Source of the DNA: Neisseriaceae bacterium
GTDB lineage: Bacteria > Pseudomonadota > Gammaproteobacteria > Burkholderiales > Neisseriaceae
Length of the DNA: 64,000 nucleotides
NCBI GenBank assembly: GCA_016864895.1
Contig: CP046107.1
Span: forward strand, 868,001-932,000
Direction: 5' to 3'
The notes below the pieces were generated by a model. It had not been told where the DNA came from. It worked only from the letters and a program-made list of their open reading frames with translations, and ran no database searches. Below, in pieces: positions 38,115-48,640 of the stretch; position 1 is the first letter of the stretch; every line of letters begins with the position of its first letter. The position numbers and the translations under genes were made by a program.

Positions 38115-39667
38115 AGTATTCCTTTTTGGCTTTTATTTTTAATTCTTGAGTAAAAAAACAAAGCTAACAATAACAAAAATAACGTAAAAATCCAATAAAA
38201 ACTTCCACCAATTTTCATATAAGGGGTCTGCCCCAAAAATCCTTTTACTTCACCTATTAAAACACCAAATTTGTCTCGTGGTAAATAACTAATAATTTTT
38301 CCCTTATTATCTAAGATAGCGGAATAACCTGTATTAGTAGCTCGTACAACATATCTACCTAATTCAACTGCTCTTGCTTGTCCTTGTTGGAGCTGTAAAT
38401 CCATTGCATAAGAGCTTCCATACCAAGCCATATTAGTCTCGTTTGCAATCAAACTAGCGTGTCTAGCTAAATTAATTAATTCATCACCAAACCCTTCCTC
38501 GTAACAAATATTTAGTGCAACATATTGATTACTCAAAGGAATTAAAATCTGTTCTTTAGATCCTGGCTTAATCTCACCCATCGAGATATTTAAGGCATTG
38601 AAAATATAATTAGAAATAATAGGAATAGGTTTATACTCACCAAAAGGAACTAAATGACGTTTTGCATAGAAGGGGAAATCATTTAAATCAGCCACTTCAT
38701 TCACAGGATCAATACCAATCACTGAATTATATAAGAGATTCTCGCCAGTAGAGATCTCTTTCAATACACCTAATGCCAAACTGGTTTGATACTTTTGTGC
38801 ATAATCAATAAATTTCTGCTTTTCCTCAAAAGATAGATTTTCCCAGGCAATTGGAATAGAAGTTTCGGGAAAAAATAGAATATCGACATCAGGATAATCA
38901 GCAATAATTGTGTAAATTTGGTTAATAGACATTGAAACATTTGGATAATTAAACTTAACATCTTGAGGAATATTAATTTGTGCAATCCCAACTTTGGTTA
39001 TATTTCCATCGTGTTGAGTAAAATTAATTGACTTTAAAATTTGTCCTAACCCTATTAATACAATGGTCAAAATACTTACTATCATCTTACTTTTATTATT
39101 TTTTTCTATAAATAGATAAAATAAAAGTGCTGTGACCAAAACTACTACATATGTCACTAAAAGTATTCCTCCAATACTAGCATAACCTATTAATGGAGAG
39201 TTTACAGCCTGGGAGTAACCCAATGTCCCCCAACCAAAACCTGTAAACAGTCTTTCTCTAACAAATTCAAGCACAACCCAAACCATCGGTAAAATCAATA
39301 CAATTTGTACTTGTTTTGAAAATGCAAATTTTTTAGTTATCCATACCGCTAACATAGGATAAATAGCCAAATAAATAGGCAACAATAGTGATAAAGGTAT
39401 TGAGAGATATTTCGGTACACCTCCAAAAACATTAATAGCGGTATTAATCCAATAACAGTGTGTAATAAAAACACCCAACCCCCATAAATAAGCATATTTC
39501 ACTGCTTTTTTAGGGTAAAAATAGATGAAAAAAAATAACACGCCTAACAACAAGGGAATCAATAAAAAATATCGAAAAGGTGCAAACCCTAATATAGTCA
39601 AGGCTCCCGCACAAAAAGCGATACCTCCAAAAATAATATTAGTATGATCCTCAAATAATTTTATCAC
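38102..39667 (-). CDS. lnt: apolipoprotein N-acyltransferase
   Basis: Adds the third acyl chain to the N-terminal Cys of lipoproteins in the inner membrane. The N-terminal 200 residues hold about six membrane segments (FGGIAFCAGALTILGFAPF and others). The nitrilase-like domain follows with catalytic Glu in LFFPETSIPIAW, Lys in RHLVPFGEYKP and Cys in ALNICYEEGFGDE. A final membrane anchor lies near the C terminus. Length 521 aa. It follows corC by 9 bases, the conserved order, and overlaps aroG. It serves the lipoproteins of this window (S9 peptidase, adhesin-like protein). Confidence 0.96.
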   Translation of the reverse strand: MIKLFEDHTNIIFGGIAFCAGALTILGFAPFRYFLLIPLLLGVLFFFIYFYPKKAVKYAYLWGLGVFITHCYWINTAINVFGGVPKYLSIPLSLLLPIYLAIYPMLAVWITKKFAFSKQVQIVLILPMVWVVLEFVRERLFTGFGWGTLGYSQAVNSPLIGYASIGGILLVTYVVVLVTALLFYLFIEKNNKSKMIVSILTIVLIGLGQILKSINFTQHDGNITKVGIAQINIPQDVKFNYPNVSMSINQIYTIIADYPDVDILFFPETSIPIAWENLSFEEKQKFIDYAQKYQTSLALGVLKEISTGENLLYNSVIGIDPVNEVADLNDFPFYAKRHLVPFGEYKPIPIISNYIFNALNISMGEIKPGSKEQILIPLSNQYVALNICYEEGFGDELINLARHASLIANETNMAWYGSSYAMDLQLQQGQARAVELGRYVVRATNTGYSAILDNKGKIISYLPRDKFGVLIGEVKGFLGQTPYMKIGGSFYWIFTLFLLLLALFFYSRIKNKSQKGILCVE

Positions 39668-39676
39668 TCTTAATTC

Positions 39677-40510
39677 TCACTCTGTCTCCACTCGGATAAC
39701 TTTTACAATCAGAATTCTTCTTCTATCTACACGCACAACTTGAAATTTAAAATTTTTATATTCAATAATCTCATTTTTACTTGGCATATACCCAAACAAA
39801 CTTAAAACTAGACCTCCTATCGTATCAACATCTTCATCGGTAAAGTTCACTGAAAAATACTCGTTGAATTCTTCTATTTCAGTTGTAGCATTCACTTGAT
39901 ATGTATTTTGAGAAAGTCGCACAATATTTTTTGCAGTCGCTTCCACATCGAACTCATCTTCAATATCACCAAAAATCTCTTCAATAACATCTTCCAGTGT
40001 CACCAACCCCGAAACACCACCATATTCATCCACGACTATAGCAATATGATTTCTTTTCTCTCTAAACTCTTTAATCAAAATAGGTAACGACTTTCCTTCT
40101 GGTACATATACCACCTGTCTTAAAATATTATTTAAATTAAATACTTCCTGATTGCAAAAGAAATTTAATAAGTCTTTAACATGTAAAATACCCACCACCT
40201 CATCTTTTTCATTTGCAACAACAGGAAACCTAGAATGTGTAGTTTTTATCGAGAAATCAACTATTTTTTCGAGCGGATCATCAATATGTACGACCTGCAT
40301 CTGACTGTGAGGAATCATAATATCTCGGACTTCTAAAGTAGAAAACTGCAAGGCATTAATCATTAAATTAAATGTATCTTGATCTACAATATTGTTGTTT
40401 TTTGCTTGAGATATTAAATAAACCAAATCTTTTTCTGATTCTAAAGTATTTTTTTTCCTTTTATTACTGATCCTGCCCCAAAAACTTTGTTTCTTCGATC
40501 GCTCTTCCAT
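39677..40510 (-). CDS. corC: CBS-domain protein of the CorC/hemolysin family
   Basis: A 277-residue soluble protein with two CBS domains (about 60-180: VRDIMIPHSQMQVVHID and VVDEYGGVSGLVTLEDVIEEIFGDI) and a C-terminal CorC_HlyC domain (from about 195). The family was linked to magnesium and cobalt efflux, but the exact activity is uncertain. ybeY-corC-lnt is a widely conserved cluster; the gaps here are 1 base (from ybeY) and 9 bases (to lnt). The N terminus is basic and lacks membrane segments. Confidence 0.94.
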   Translation of the reverse strand: MEERSKKQSFWGRISNKRKKNTLESEKDLVYLISQAKNNNIVDQDTFNLMINALQFSTLEVRDIMIPHSQMQVVHIDDPLEKIVDFSIKTTHSRFPVVANEKDEVVGILHVKDLLNFFCNQEVFNLNNILRQVVYVPEGKSLPILIKEFREKRNHIAIVVDEYGGVSGLVTLEDVIEEIFGDIEDEFDVEATAKNIVRLSQNTYQVNATTEIEEFNEYFSVNFTDEDVDTIGGLVLSLFGYMPSKNEIIEYKNFKFQVVRVDRRRILIVKVIRVETE

Positions 40511-40511
40511 T

Positions 40512-41003
40512 CTACTTATCCTCTAAATAGGGGTTCTGATAACCCATCCTATGCAATATGGAGATTTCTTTACTTTCCATAACTTCTGCTTCATCATCTT
40601 CAACATGTTCATAACCCATTAGATGCAACACTCCATGCACTAATAAATGGGCATAATGAGATCTGAGTATTTTATTTTGCTCATGAGCTTCTCTTTGTAC
40701 CACCTCGGGGCATATAATCAAATCTCCTCTTAATCTGGATTCTTCATGAAGTGCCAGAGGAAAGCTCAATATGTTAGTAGCATAATCTTTATCTCGATAA
40801 ACACGATTATAATACCTTGCTTGTGACACACCACACAATAGTAACCCTATAGTAGCATAACTACATTCTTCACTCATGGCTTCAAAAATCCAATTAAAAA
40901 ATCTTTCATATGATGGTATCTCAAATCCAGAAACATTATCAACCGTCAAAGAAAGTCTTTTTTGACGTACAGTATAAAATGGGTATTCTTTTGCTTTTTT
41001 CAT
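40512..41003 (-). CDS. ybeY: endoribonuclease YbeY
   Basis: Metal-dependent RNase in 16S rRNA 3' end maturation and ribosome quality control. The zinc motif H-x3-H-x5-H is intact in LLVHGVLHLMGYEHVEDDEAEVM. The conserved DKDYATNILSFPLALHEE and LRGDLIICPEVV precede it. The 163-aa length fits. The N terminus (MKKAKEYPFYTVRQKRLSL) resembles the neisserial orthologue. It heads the ybeY-corC-lnt-aroG run, downstream of the glcB terminator. Confidence 0.96.
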   Translation of the reverse strand: MKKAKEYPFYTVRQKRLSLTVDNVSGFEIPSYERFFNWIFEAMSEECSYATIGLLLCGVSQARYYNRVYRDKDYATNILSFPLALHEESRLRGDLIICPEVVQREAHEQNKILRSHYAHLLVHGVLHLMGYEHVEDDEAEVMESKEISILHRMGYQNPYLEDK

Positions 41004-41023
41004 TTAGTAGAGCTATTGTATAC

Positions 41024-41057
41024 AAAAAACAATACCCCATAACAACATGAGGTATTG
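41024..41057 (-). terminator. rho-independent terminator after glcB
   Basis: On the minus strand CAATACCTCAT pairs with ATGGGGTATTG (11 base pairs, one G-T) around a 6-base loop, followed by TTTTTT. It lies 16 bases after the glcB stop. Confidence 0.92.
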
Positions 41058-41073
41058 AGTATAAAAAATTTAG

Positions 41074-43260
41074 TCATTGAGTTAAGCGATTTCTTTTTTG
41101 TTTTAAACGCCAAGCATGTAATAATGGCTCCGTATAACCACTCGGCTGCTCCAACCCTTTAAAAATTAAATCCGATGCAGCTAAGAAAGCACAAGAGGTA
41201 TCAAATCTTCCTTCCATCGGCACATAAGATAGATCTCCTTCATTCTGCTTATCAACCACTACTGCCATCCTCTGCAAGGTTTCTTCCACTTGTTTCCGAT
41301 CAATAACCCCATGCAAAAACCAATTAGCAACGTGCTGACTCGAAATACGACAAGTCGCTCTATCTTCCATTAGACCAACATCATGGATATCTGGAACTTT
41401 AGAACAACCTATACCTTGCTCTACCCAACGAACTACATATCCTAAAATACCCTGACAGTTATTATCTAATTCTTGTTTAATTTCATCTTGTGACCAGTTA
41501 GTTTGTTTGGCTACCGGTACTGTTAGTAATGCATCAGTATAATCTTTAAATGATGGTTGTTTTAAAATTTCCTTTTGCACTTCATACACGTCTATTTGAT
41601 GATAATGTAAAGCATGTAATGTTGCTGCTGTCGGGTTTGGCACCCAAGCAGTGGTTGCACCTGATTTAGGATGATTGATTTTCTCACGTAGCATATCTGC
41701 CATATTATCTGGAATTGCCCACATACCTTTACCAATTTGTGCTTTACCAGTTAAACCACATTGTAAACCAATTTCCACATTGTTCAATTCATAGGCATCA
41801 AACCAAGTTTCTTTTTTCATCTCACCTTTACGTACCATTGCTCCTAAATGCATATTAGTGTGAATCTCATCGCCTGTTCTATCCAAGAATCCTGTATTGA
41901 TAAATACTATTCTTTCTTTTATCTTTTCAATACATGCTTTTAAATTTAAGGATGTTCTTCTTTCCTCATCCATAAGGCCAATTTTTAAAGTATTTCTTGG
42001 TAAATATGTTAAATCTTCAATGGCATCAAATAAATCATTTACAAATGCAACCTCCTCAGGACCGTGCATTTTAGGTTTAACAATATATACAGATCTTTTT
42101 ATACTATTCGGTGTTTTTTCGTTGGCAAATGCGTATGGCGCAACTAAAGCAGTAATTACCCCATCCAAGATTCCTTCAAATATTTCTTGATTATTTTCAT
42201 CTAAAATCGCAGGTGTTCTCATTAAAAGACCCACATTTCTAATGAATAATAAAGAACGCCCTTTCAATTTTATTTTTTCACCTTGCTTAGAAGTATATTC
42301 CCTATCAGGGTTAACTTTTCTTACAAAAGTTTGACCATTCTTAGTAACTGTTTCTTTTAATGTCCCTGTTAGTAGGCCTAACCAATTGTGGTAAAGCACA
42401 GTTTTATCTTTCCCATCCACGGCTGCAGTAGAATCTTCTAAATCCATAATAGTGGATACTGCTGACTCGACAATCACATCTTTCACACCTGCTGGATCTG
42501 TTTTTCCAATAAAACTACCTCTATCAATTAACAAATCAAGATGTAGTCCATTATGCTTGAATAATATTGAATTAGGTGCCTCTTCTGATCCTTGATAACC
42601 AATAAACAAATCATCATTGTGCAAACCTGTTTTACGACCATCTTGCAAAATAACTTGTAATTTTCCATCAACCACCTGATAAGCAGTTGAATCCTTATGA
42701 CTACCTTCTTTAAGAGGTATAGTTTGGTCTAATAAATTTCTGGTATATTCAATAACTTTTTCACCACGTTTAATGTTATATTCTTTTGTAGGTGCTAGAT
42801 CACCAGATGTATCAATAACATCTGTACCATACAAAGCATCGTATAAACTCCCCCAACGTGCATTAACAGCATTTAAGGCATATCTTGTATTTCCAACAGG
42901 TACCACTAATTGGGGGCCAGATTGCTCTGTTATTTCTGTATCTACATTCTGAGTACTGACCTTGAAATCCTCAGGCACCTGAACTAAATAACCTATCTCC
43001 TTTAAAAAGTCTTTATATGAAGAAGTATCTAGTCCTTGTCCTTGATGTTTTTTATTCCAATCATCCAGTTTTGTTTGTAATTCCTTTCTTTTATCCAATA
43101 ATTTTTGATTTTTTTCACCATAGTTTTTCAGTAATTGAGCAAATTTTGGCCAAAATTCCTCACTTGTCAGTGATGGGTGATGAGCTAAAATTTGCTTTTC
43201 TATAAACCTAAAAAGTGTCTTTTCAACCTGAAGATTAGCGATAGATTCCCTAGTACACAT
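41074..43260 (-). CDS. glcB: malate synthase G
   Basis: Condenses glyoxylate with acetyl-CoA to malate. The 728-residue length marks isoform G. Visible are [56 protein letters not shown] (with catalytic Arg), the metal and acetyl-CoA region [33 protein letters not shown] and the C-terminal [21 protein letters not shown]. No isocitrate lyase gene is in the window, so whether it serves a glyoxylate shunt or glycolate use is open. It has its own strong terminator. Confidence 0.97.
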   Translation of the reverse strand: MCTRESIANLQVEKTLFRFIEKQILAHHPSLTSEEFWPKFAQLLKNYGEKNQKLLDKRKELQTKLDDWNKKHQGQGLDTSSYKDFLKEIGYLVQVPEDFKVSTQNVDTEITEQSGPQLVVPVGNTRYALNAVNARWGSLYDALYGTDVIDTSGDLAPTKEYNIKRGEKVIEYTRNLLDQTIPLKEGSHKDSTAYQVVDGKLQVILQDGRKTGLHNDDLFIGYQGSEEAPNSILFKHNGLHLDLLIDRGSFIGKTDPAGVKDVIVESAVSTIMDLEDSTAAVDGKDKTVLYHNWLGLLTGTLKETVTKNGQTFVRKVNPDREYTSKQGEKIKLKGRSLLFIRNVGLLMRTPAILDENNQEIFEGILDGVITALVAPYAFANEKTPNSIKRSVYIVKPKMHGPEEVAFVNDLFDAIEDLTYLPRNTLKIGLMDEERRTSLNLKACIEKIKERIVFINTGFLDRTGDEIHTNMHLGAMVRKGEMKKETWFDAYELNNVEIGLQCGLTGKAQIGKGMWAIPDNMADMLREKINHPKSGATTAWVPNPTAATLHALHYHQIDVYEVQKEILKQPSFKDYTDALLTVPVAKQTNWSQDEIKQELDNNCQGILGYVVRWVEQGIGCSKVPDIHDVGLMEDRATCRISSQHVANWFLHGVIDRKQVEETLQRMAVVVDKQNEGDLSYVPMEGRFDTSCAFLAASDLIFKGLEQPSGYTEPLLHAWRLKQKRNRLTQ

Positions 43261-43802
43261 ATAATCCTCCCTAATAAATAACTATGAACTACTCTCTCTA
43301 AATGTCAAGCACATAGAAAGCTTTTTACAACCCATGCTAAATAAATGTATATTCCCCCTATCACACTATCACTCAATAGTTCTAGTACACAGAGGAACTC
43401 TCTCGTACTTCATCACACCTACGAAATTAAACTAACACGTTTATTCATAAAATATTTAAATAATTTGTAATTTGTCATACATTATAACAAAAAATCATAC
43501 TCATCCTAAAATCCTACATCCAAAAGCAACGCAGACTAACTACATAATTTAACGACTATGTTGCCATCTACGCTACTGTCAGAGCGTTAATAAATTGCTT
43601 ATAATCTTCAATAAGATCATATTAAAATTAAAAAAGATTTTAACCTGCTATTCAATCCAAAAAATATATTCCGAATTTTGACAACCCACTATAGTATATG
43701 ATATCCAAAGTAAGTATAGGCCATAATTTTTACTATTATCCCTTGAAATTATTATTTTTACCTATACATGGAGGGTTAGGATATGAAGATAAGGATTTCA
43801 CT
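43261..43802. other. gene-poor gap between glcB and hslV
   Basis: About 540 bases upstream of both divergent genes. No credible ORF except the in-frame extension of hslV (from 43698). The part 43358-43395 resembles 53287-53325 in the gap upstream of carA. Promoters are expected here but none is convincing. No RNA gene recognised. Confidence 0.5.
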
Positions 43803-44336
43803 ATGCAACAATTTGATGGGACTACCATAATCTGTGTTAGAAAAAATAATAAAGTCACTATCGGTGGAGATGGACAAGTAACGTTGGGTAACACAATAAT
43901 GAAAGCAACCGCAAAAAAAGTAAGAAAATTGTATAATGATCAAGTTTTAGCTGGTTTTGCCGGAGGAACTGCGGATGCCTTCACCCTAATAGAGCTATTC
44001 GAAGGTAAATTACAAAAACATCAAGGTAAGTTACTTATTGCAGCCATTGAACTTGCTAAAGAATGGAGAACTGATAGAGCACTTAGAAGGTTAGAGGCTA
44101 TGTTAATTGTAGCAGACAAAGATAATACCTTGATCATTACTGGAAATGGCGATGTACTAGAACCAGAACATGGTATTGCTGCCATCGGTTCAGGTGGTGC
44201 TTTTGCTCAATCTGCAGCTAAAGCATTGGTTGATAATACAGATTTGGATCCTAAGGATATTGTCAAGAAAGCATTAGAAATTGCTGGGGATATTTGTATT
44301 TATACCAATAAAAACCAGACGATAGAGTCACTTTAA
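43803..44336 (+). CDS. hslV: ATP-dependent protease peptidase subunit HslV (ClpQ)
   Basis: Proteasome-like peptidase that pairs with HslU. The N terminus is MQQFDG followed by [10 protein letters not shown]; the first Thr becomes the catalytic nucleophile after removal of a six-residue propeptide, the pattern known in Neisseria and other beta-proteobacteria. Also visible are [50 protein letters not shown] and the C-terminal [14 protein letters not shown]. The frame is open from 43698, but the ATG at 43803 has AAGGA 8 bases upstream and gives the standard length (177 aa). hslU follows after 245 bases, a wide gap for this pair. Confidence 0.96.
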   Translation: MQQFDGTTIICVRKNNKVTIGGDGQVTLGNTIMKATAKKVRKLYNDQVLAGFAGGTADAFTLIELFEGKLQKHQGKLLIAAIELAKEWRTDRALRRLEAMLIVADKDNTLIITGNGDVLEPEHGIAAIGSGGAFAQSAAKALVDNTDLDPKDIVKKALEIAGDICIYTNKNQTIESL

Positions 44337-44581
44337 AGTTATCTAATCACCAATGTAGTTATCGATTGAGGGCTGGTATATCTCATATTTTCATATGTAT
44401 TATGATGAAATACAACCGTATTCTTATAAAAGCATTCACCTCTTACATGTGTTAGAAGATAAAATCAACTGTTGTAACAACATAAAATAAAAGATTTTTT
44501 AGTTACCCTATTGAAATATTTAAAAATAACACCACGTAGCTGTTCGTAACATTAAAAGTTTTGAAAATAGAGGAATTAACT

Positions 44582-45919
44582 ATGTCAACATCTATAATGA
44601 TGCCAAAAGAAATTGTGCATGAATTAGATAAAAATATTATTGGGCAAAATTCTGCTAAGAAAGCAGTAGCCATTGCTCTAAGAAATCGCTACAGAAGAAG
44701 CTTAGTGGATGAGCCATTAAGAAGTGAAATCATGCCTAAAAACATTTTAATGATTGGTCCTACTGGTGTGGGCAAAACTGAAATCGCAAGAAGATTAGCT
44801 AAGTTAGCGAATGCCCCTTTCATTAAGGTAGAGGCGACTAAATTCACAGAGGTAGGTTATGTGGGCAAAGACGTTGATAGCATTATCCGTGATTTAGCTG
44901 AAATGGCAATGAAAAAAATCCGTTCAGAATCCATTGAAAAAAACCGTCTACATGCGCAAAAAGCAGCAGAAGATAGAATATTGGATGTTTTACTACCATC
45001 TGCTGATACTGCTGGTTTCGCAGGAGAGCCAACAAAAGCTGTGGAAGATAATACAACACGCCAAAAATTTAGAGAGAAATTACGTAAGGGTGAGCTAGAT
45101 GATAAAGAAATCACTATTACTGTTTCTGCTCCTAGTGTTAAAAGTATGTCTATTATGGGGCCACCAGGAATGGAAGACTTTACTGATCAGTTACAAGATA
45201 TTTTTTCAGATATTGGTAATAGTAAAACTAAAGAAAAAAAATTAAAAATTTCTGATGCTATGAGGATTGTATTGGATGAAGAAGCTGCTAAGTTAGTCAG
45301 TGAGATGGAATTACGAGATCAAGTTATTAAATCAGTAGAGCAAAATGGGATTGTATTTATTGATGAAATTGACAAAGTGGCAACCCCTACTTCTTCCTCT
45401 AGTGCTGATGTATCTCGCCAAGGTGTACAACGTGATTTATTACCCTTGGTTGAGGGAACTTCTGTATCAACTAAATACGGTATGATTAAAACAGATCATA
45501 TCTTGTTTATTGCATCAGGTGCTTTTCATTTAAGCAAACCTTCAGATTTGATTCCTGAACTACAAGGAAGGTTACCCATCAGAGTAGAACTAGAAAGTTT
45601 AAGTGTGGCAGACTTTAAAGCCATTCTGACACAAACGGATGCTTGTTTAACTAAGCAATACACAGCATTATTGGCTACAGATAGTATTTATTTAAACTTT
45701 ACAGATGATAGTATCGAAAAAATTGCCGAAATCGCCTTCCAAGTTAATGAGAAAACTGAAAATATTGGTGCCAGACGTTTACATACCGTTATGGAAAAAT
45801 TATTAGAAGATATTTCTTTTGAAGTACCCAAAGAAGAAGTGACCATTGATGCTCAATATGTTGAGAAATATTTAAGTGATATTGCAGAGCAAGAAAACCT
45901 AGCTCGTTATATTTTATAA
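44582..45919 (+). CDS. hslU: ATP-dependent protease ATPase subunit HslU (ClpY)
   Basis: AAA+ unfoldase that feeds HslV. Visible are [17 protein letters not shown], Walker A in [20 protein letters not shown] (near 60), [16 protein letters not shown], an intermediate I domain (about 110-240, [13 protein letters not shown]), Walker B in [13 protein letters not shown], and the C-terminal [22 protein letters not shown]. The frame begins with a TTG at 44561, but the ATG at 44582 has GAGGA 8 bases upstream. Length 445 aa is standard. A strong terminator follows. Confidence 0.97.
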   Translation: MSTSIMMPKEIVHELDKNIIGQNSAKKAVAIALRNRYRRSLVDEPLRSEIMPKNILMIGPTGVGKTEIARRLAKLANAPFIKVEATKFTEVGYVGKDVDSIIRDLAEMAMKKIRSESIEKNRLHAQKAAEDRILDVLLPSADTAGFAGEPTKAVEDNTTRQKFREKLRKGELDDKEITITVSAPSVKSMSIMGPPGMEDFTDQLQDIFSDIGNSKTKEKKLKISDAMRIVLDEEAAKLVSEMELRDQVIKSVEQNGIVFIDEIDKVATPTSSSSADVSRQGVQRDLLPLVEGTSVSTKYGMIKTDHILFIASGAFHLSKPSDLIPELQGRLPIRVELESLSVADFKAILTQTDACLTKQYTALLATDSIYLNFTDDSIEKIAEIAFQVNEKTENIGARRLHTVMEKLLEDISFEVPKEEVTIDAQYVEKYLSDIAEQENLARYIL

Positions 45920-45934
45920 TATTTTCTTTTAATC

Positions 45935-45973
45935 AAAATCGACACATACCAATTAAGAATATGTGTCGATTTT
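45935..45973 (+). terminator. rho-independent terminator after hslU
   Basis: A 14-base-pair stem (AAAATCGACACATA with TATGTGTCGATTTT) around an 11-base loop, starting 16 bases after the hslU stop and ending in T residues. Confidence 0.88.
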
Positions 45974-46097
45974 CTGTTTTGAATCAATATAAACAATCTA
46001 ATACTGATAGTTTATTCATCTGATTTAAGTGAATTAATTCAAGATTTCTTAATTCATAATGAACAATCTATTTTTTATTATCGACGAACAAGGTTTC

Positions 46098-48131
46098 CTA
46101 TTGATGAAATGAATTAACATCCACTCGCAAAGAATCTAAGGTTTTTTGTACATCGGATGGCATATCTGGTTGATACACTCCCCCCAATACTTCTGATAAA
46201 AATTTCTCAATTTCTGCGTACATTGCCATACGATTCAAAGGTTTAGCGAAACCATGCCCCTCATCTTTAGCTAATAAATACACCACCTTTTTACCCTTAT
46301 CTCTAAGGGCTGTCACAATTTGATCTGACTCTGCTTGCTTCACTCTAGGGTCATTTGCTCCTTGAACAATTAAAAGTGGTTTATTAATTTTATCCACACT
46401 AAATAAAGGGCTAGCATTTTTCAAGATTTTCTTACCCTCTTCAGTATTTGGATTACCAGTCATTTGATACAACTCTGCTCGACCTGCTTCCCAATAGGCA
46501 GGAATTGAATCTAGCAAAGTAAATAAATTACTCGGACCAACAATATCCACACCTGCTACGTATACCTCTGGTGTAAAAGCTAAACCTGCCAATGTTGCAT
46601 ATCCACCGTAGCTTCCACCCATGATTACAACTTTTTTCGAATCTACTATTCCCTTATCCACTAGATATTTCACACCATAGGTAATATCATCTTGCATTAA
46701 GCGACCCCATTGCAAATCACCTGCATTCAAGAACTTTTTACCATACCCTCCACTAGCACGGAAATTTGGTTGTAAAACTGCATAACCACGATTAGCTAAA
46801 AACTGAACCTCAGGATCATATCCCCAATAATCCCTTGGGCCTTTAGGGCCTCCATGCACCAATACAACTAATGGTAAATTCTTAGCTTTTTTAGTGACTG
46901 GAATAGTTAAATATCCCGGAATTTCTAAACCATCACTACTTCTATAACGTATAGTTTTCATTGGTGATAATTGTTTCTCTACCTTCTTCAATTCGGGACG
47001 ACTGGTATATTGATAAATTAACTTATCTTTTTCACTATCGACATTGGGTTGAAATAAATAAGTATCTGCAGCATATTTATCCCCCCATACAACGATCAAG
47101 AATTTATCATAATTGTTATCGGTAGCACTAAACGTCACCCTACGATCCGGAAATCGTTTTCTCAAGTAATTATATTGAGCTTCTCTAACTTCATCTTTCC
47201 AGTAATACATGGTTTCATCATCTGTATAACTAGTTGCAATTATCTCTCTAGTATTATGATTGAATGAAACTCCATTAATGTCTACTCGATTGTTAGGATC
47301 AGACTCAATCTTAGATAATTTCAACGAATTCATATCAAATAGAAATAAAGTCGCTAAATCAATATCCCCTTTATTAGTAATAAAATAGGGAGAGTGATTG
47401 TCTTTAGTCCAACCACCTATGGACACAAATTCAGAAACAGGTGTTTCAAATATCTTTGTTAGTTTTTTATTTTCATCTATTTTAAATAACTCACTATTAC
47501 CGTTTTCATCAGTTCTTTCTAAAATACGTAAATTATCATCCCAGTCAAATTCATATGAAGTAATCCTGTCTGTATTCTTATAAATTCTTTCTAATTTACC
47601 ACTTGAAATAGTAAGTTTATATAAGTCATGCCATGCAGGATCTCTGTCGTTTAAACCTATCCATATATAATCAGGATTATTTTGGCTCAAATGAAATAAA
47701 GTGACACGTACATCTTTAAAAGGTGTTAAATTTTTAGATTTAGGTAATTTATTTTCTGTGACCTCATGTGGATCTAACATATATAAATTAAAATTCTCAT
47801 CTCCATCATTGTCTTTGAAATATAAAATATATTTACTATCATCTGTCCAAAAATAATCACTTAAAGGTCTTTTAGTATCTGTTAGTACTTTTGCTTTTTC
47901 AAATGGTTCATCTATTTTTTTAATCCAAATATTCAAAATTCCATCATACTCTTTTAAAAACGTAACATATTGACCATCTGGACTTAGATCTGCACCCGTT
48001 ATTTCTGGATTACCAAAAATAACTGCTCTATCAATTAATTGGTGTTCTACTAACTCCTTAGTATTCATTGTTGTACATCCTCCCAGTATAAACACTAATA
48101 AAATACTTAAATAGTAAATAAAATTTCTCAT
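46098..48131 (-). CDS. S9 family serine peptidase, predicted lipoprotein
   Basis: A 677-residue prolyl-oligopeptidase-like enzyme. The signal sequence ends in the lipobox LGGC (Cys19), so it is probably membrane-anchored. The middle is a beta-propeller with repeated [11 protein letters not shown] and [15 protein letters not shown] blades. The C-terminal alpha/beta hydrolase carries Ser in [14 protein letters not shown], Asp in [14 protein letters not shown] and His in [12 protein letters not shown], a complete triad. The best guess is a dipeptidyl- or acylaminoacyl-peptidase; the substrate is unknown. It lies 60 bases after rnhA on the same strand, possibly in the tail of the carAB transcript. 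Confidence 0.9.
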   Translation of the reverse strand: MRNFIYYLSILLVFILGGCTTMNTKELVEHQLIDRAVIFGNPEITGADLSPDGQYVTFLKEYDGILNIWIKKIDEPFEKAKVLTDTKRPLSDYFWTDDSKYILYFKDNDGDENFNLYMLDPHEVTENKLPKSKNLTPFKDVRVTLFHLSQNNPDYIWIGLNDRDPAWHDLYKLTISSGKLERIYKNTDRITSYEFDWDDNLRILERTDENGNSELFKIDENKKLTKIFETPVSEFVSIGGWTKDNHSPYFITNKGDIDLATLFLFDMNSLKLSKIESDPNNRVDINGVSFNHNTREIIATSYTDDETMYYWKDEVREAQYNYLRKRFPDRRVTFSATDNNYDKFLIVVWGDKYAADTYLFQPNVDSEKDKLIYQYTSRPELKKVEKQLSPMKTIRYRSSDGLEIPGYLTIPVTKKAKNLPLVVLVHGGPKGPRDYWGYDPEVQFLANRGYAVLQPNFRASGGYGKKFLNAGDLQWGRLMQDDITYGVKYLVDKGIVDSKKVVIMGGSYGGYATLAGLAFTPEVYVAGVDIVGPSNLFTLLDSIPAYWEAGRAELYQMTGNPNTEEGKKILKNASPLFSVDKINKPLLIVQGANDPRVKQAESDQIVTALRDKGKKVVYLLAKDEGHGFAKPLNRMAMYAEIEKFLSEVLGGVYQPDMPSDVQKTLDSLRVDVNSFHQ

Positions 48132-48191
48132 AGCATCTCCTTTTTATGATTGCAAGATAAGAAAAATAAAACATACCCTCTATTAAATATC

Positions 48192-48635
48192 CTATAAAAA
48201 TAAAGACCTATAACCTAAATTAGCTAAAATGTCGGCACGCTCATTCCCAGGGTGTGCTGCATGTCCTTTAACCCAATGCCAAACTACTTGATGTTGACCC
48301 AGTTCTTGATCCAGCTTAGACCACAAGTCTTTATTTTTAACCGGTTTTTTATTCGTAGTCTGCCAGCCATTTTTTTTCCAATTGGGCATCCACTGCATGA
48401 CACCATTTTTCACGTATTGAGAATCAGTATAGATTACAACATTACAATTTTTTTTTAATACTTGTAATCCTTTAATAACTGCTGTCAATTCCATACGGTT
48501 GTTAGTTGTATTAGCTTCTCCCCCATACAGTTCCTTTTCATGGCTTCGATAACATAACAAAACTCCCCAGCCACCAGATCCGGGATTGCCTTTACATGCA
48601 CCATCGGTATACAAATAAACATTATCATCTAACAT
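48192..48635 (-). CDS. rnhA: ribonuclease HI
   Basis: Cleaves RNA in RNA-DNA hybrids. All four active-site carboxylates and the His are seen: Asp in [11 protein letters not shown], Glu in [13 protein letters not shown], Asp in VIYTDSQYV, and [15 protein letters not shown] with His and the last Asp. Length 147 aa is standard. It follows carB by 5 bases, so is probably co-transcribed. Confidence 0.97.
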   Translation of the reverse strand: MLDDNVYLYTDGACKGNPGSGGWGVLLCYRSHEKELYGGEANTTNNRMELTAVIKGLQVLKKNCNVVIYTDSQYVKNGVMQWMPNWKKNGWQTTNKKPVKNKDLWSKLDQELGQHQVVWHWVKGHAAHPGNERADILANLGYRSLFL

Positions 48636-48640
48636 AGATA

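Noticed and set aside
43698..43802. 35-codon N-terminal extension of HslV
   Set aside because: The internal ATG has a proper ribosome binding site and gives the known propeptide, so the extension is just an open frame.
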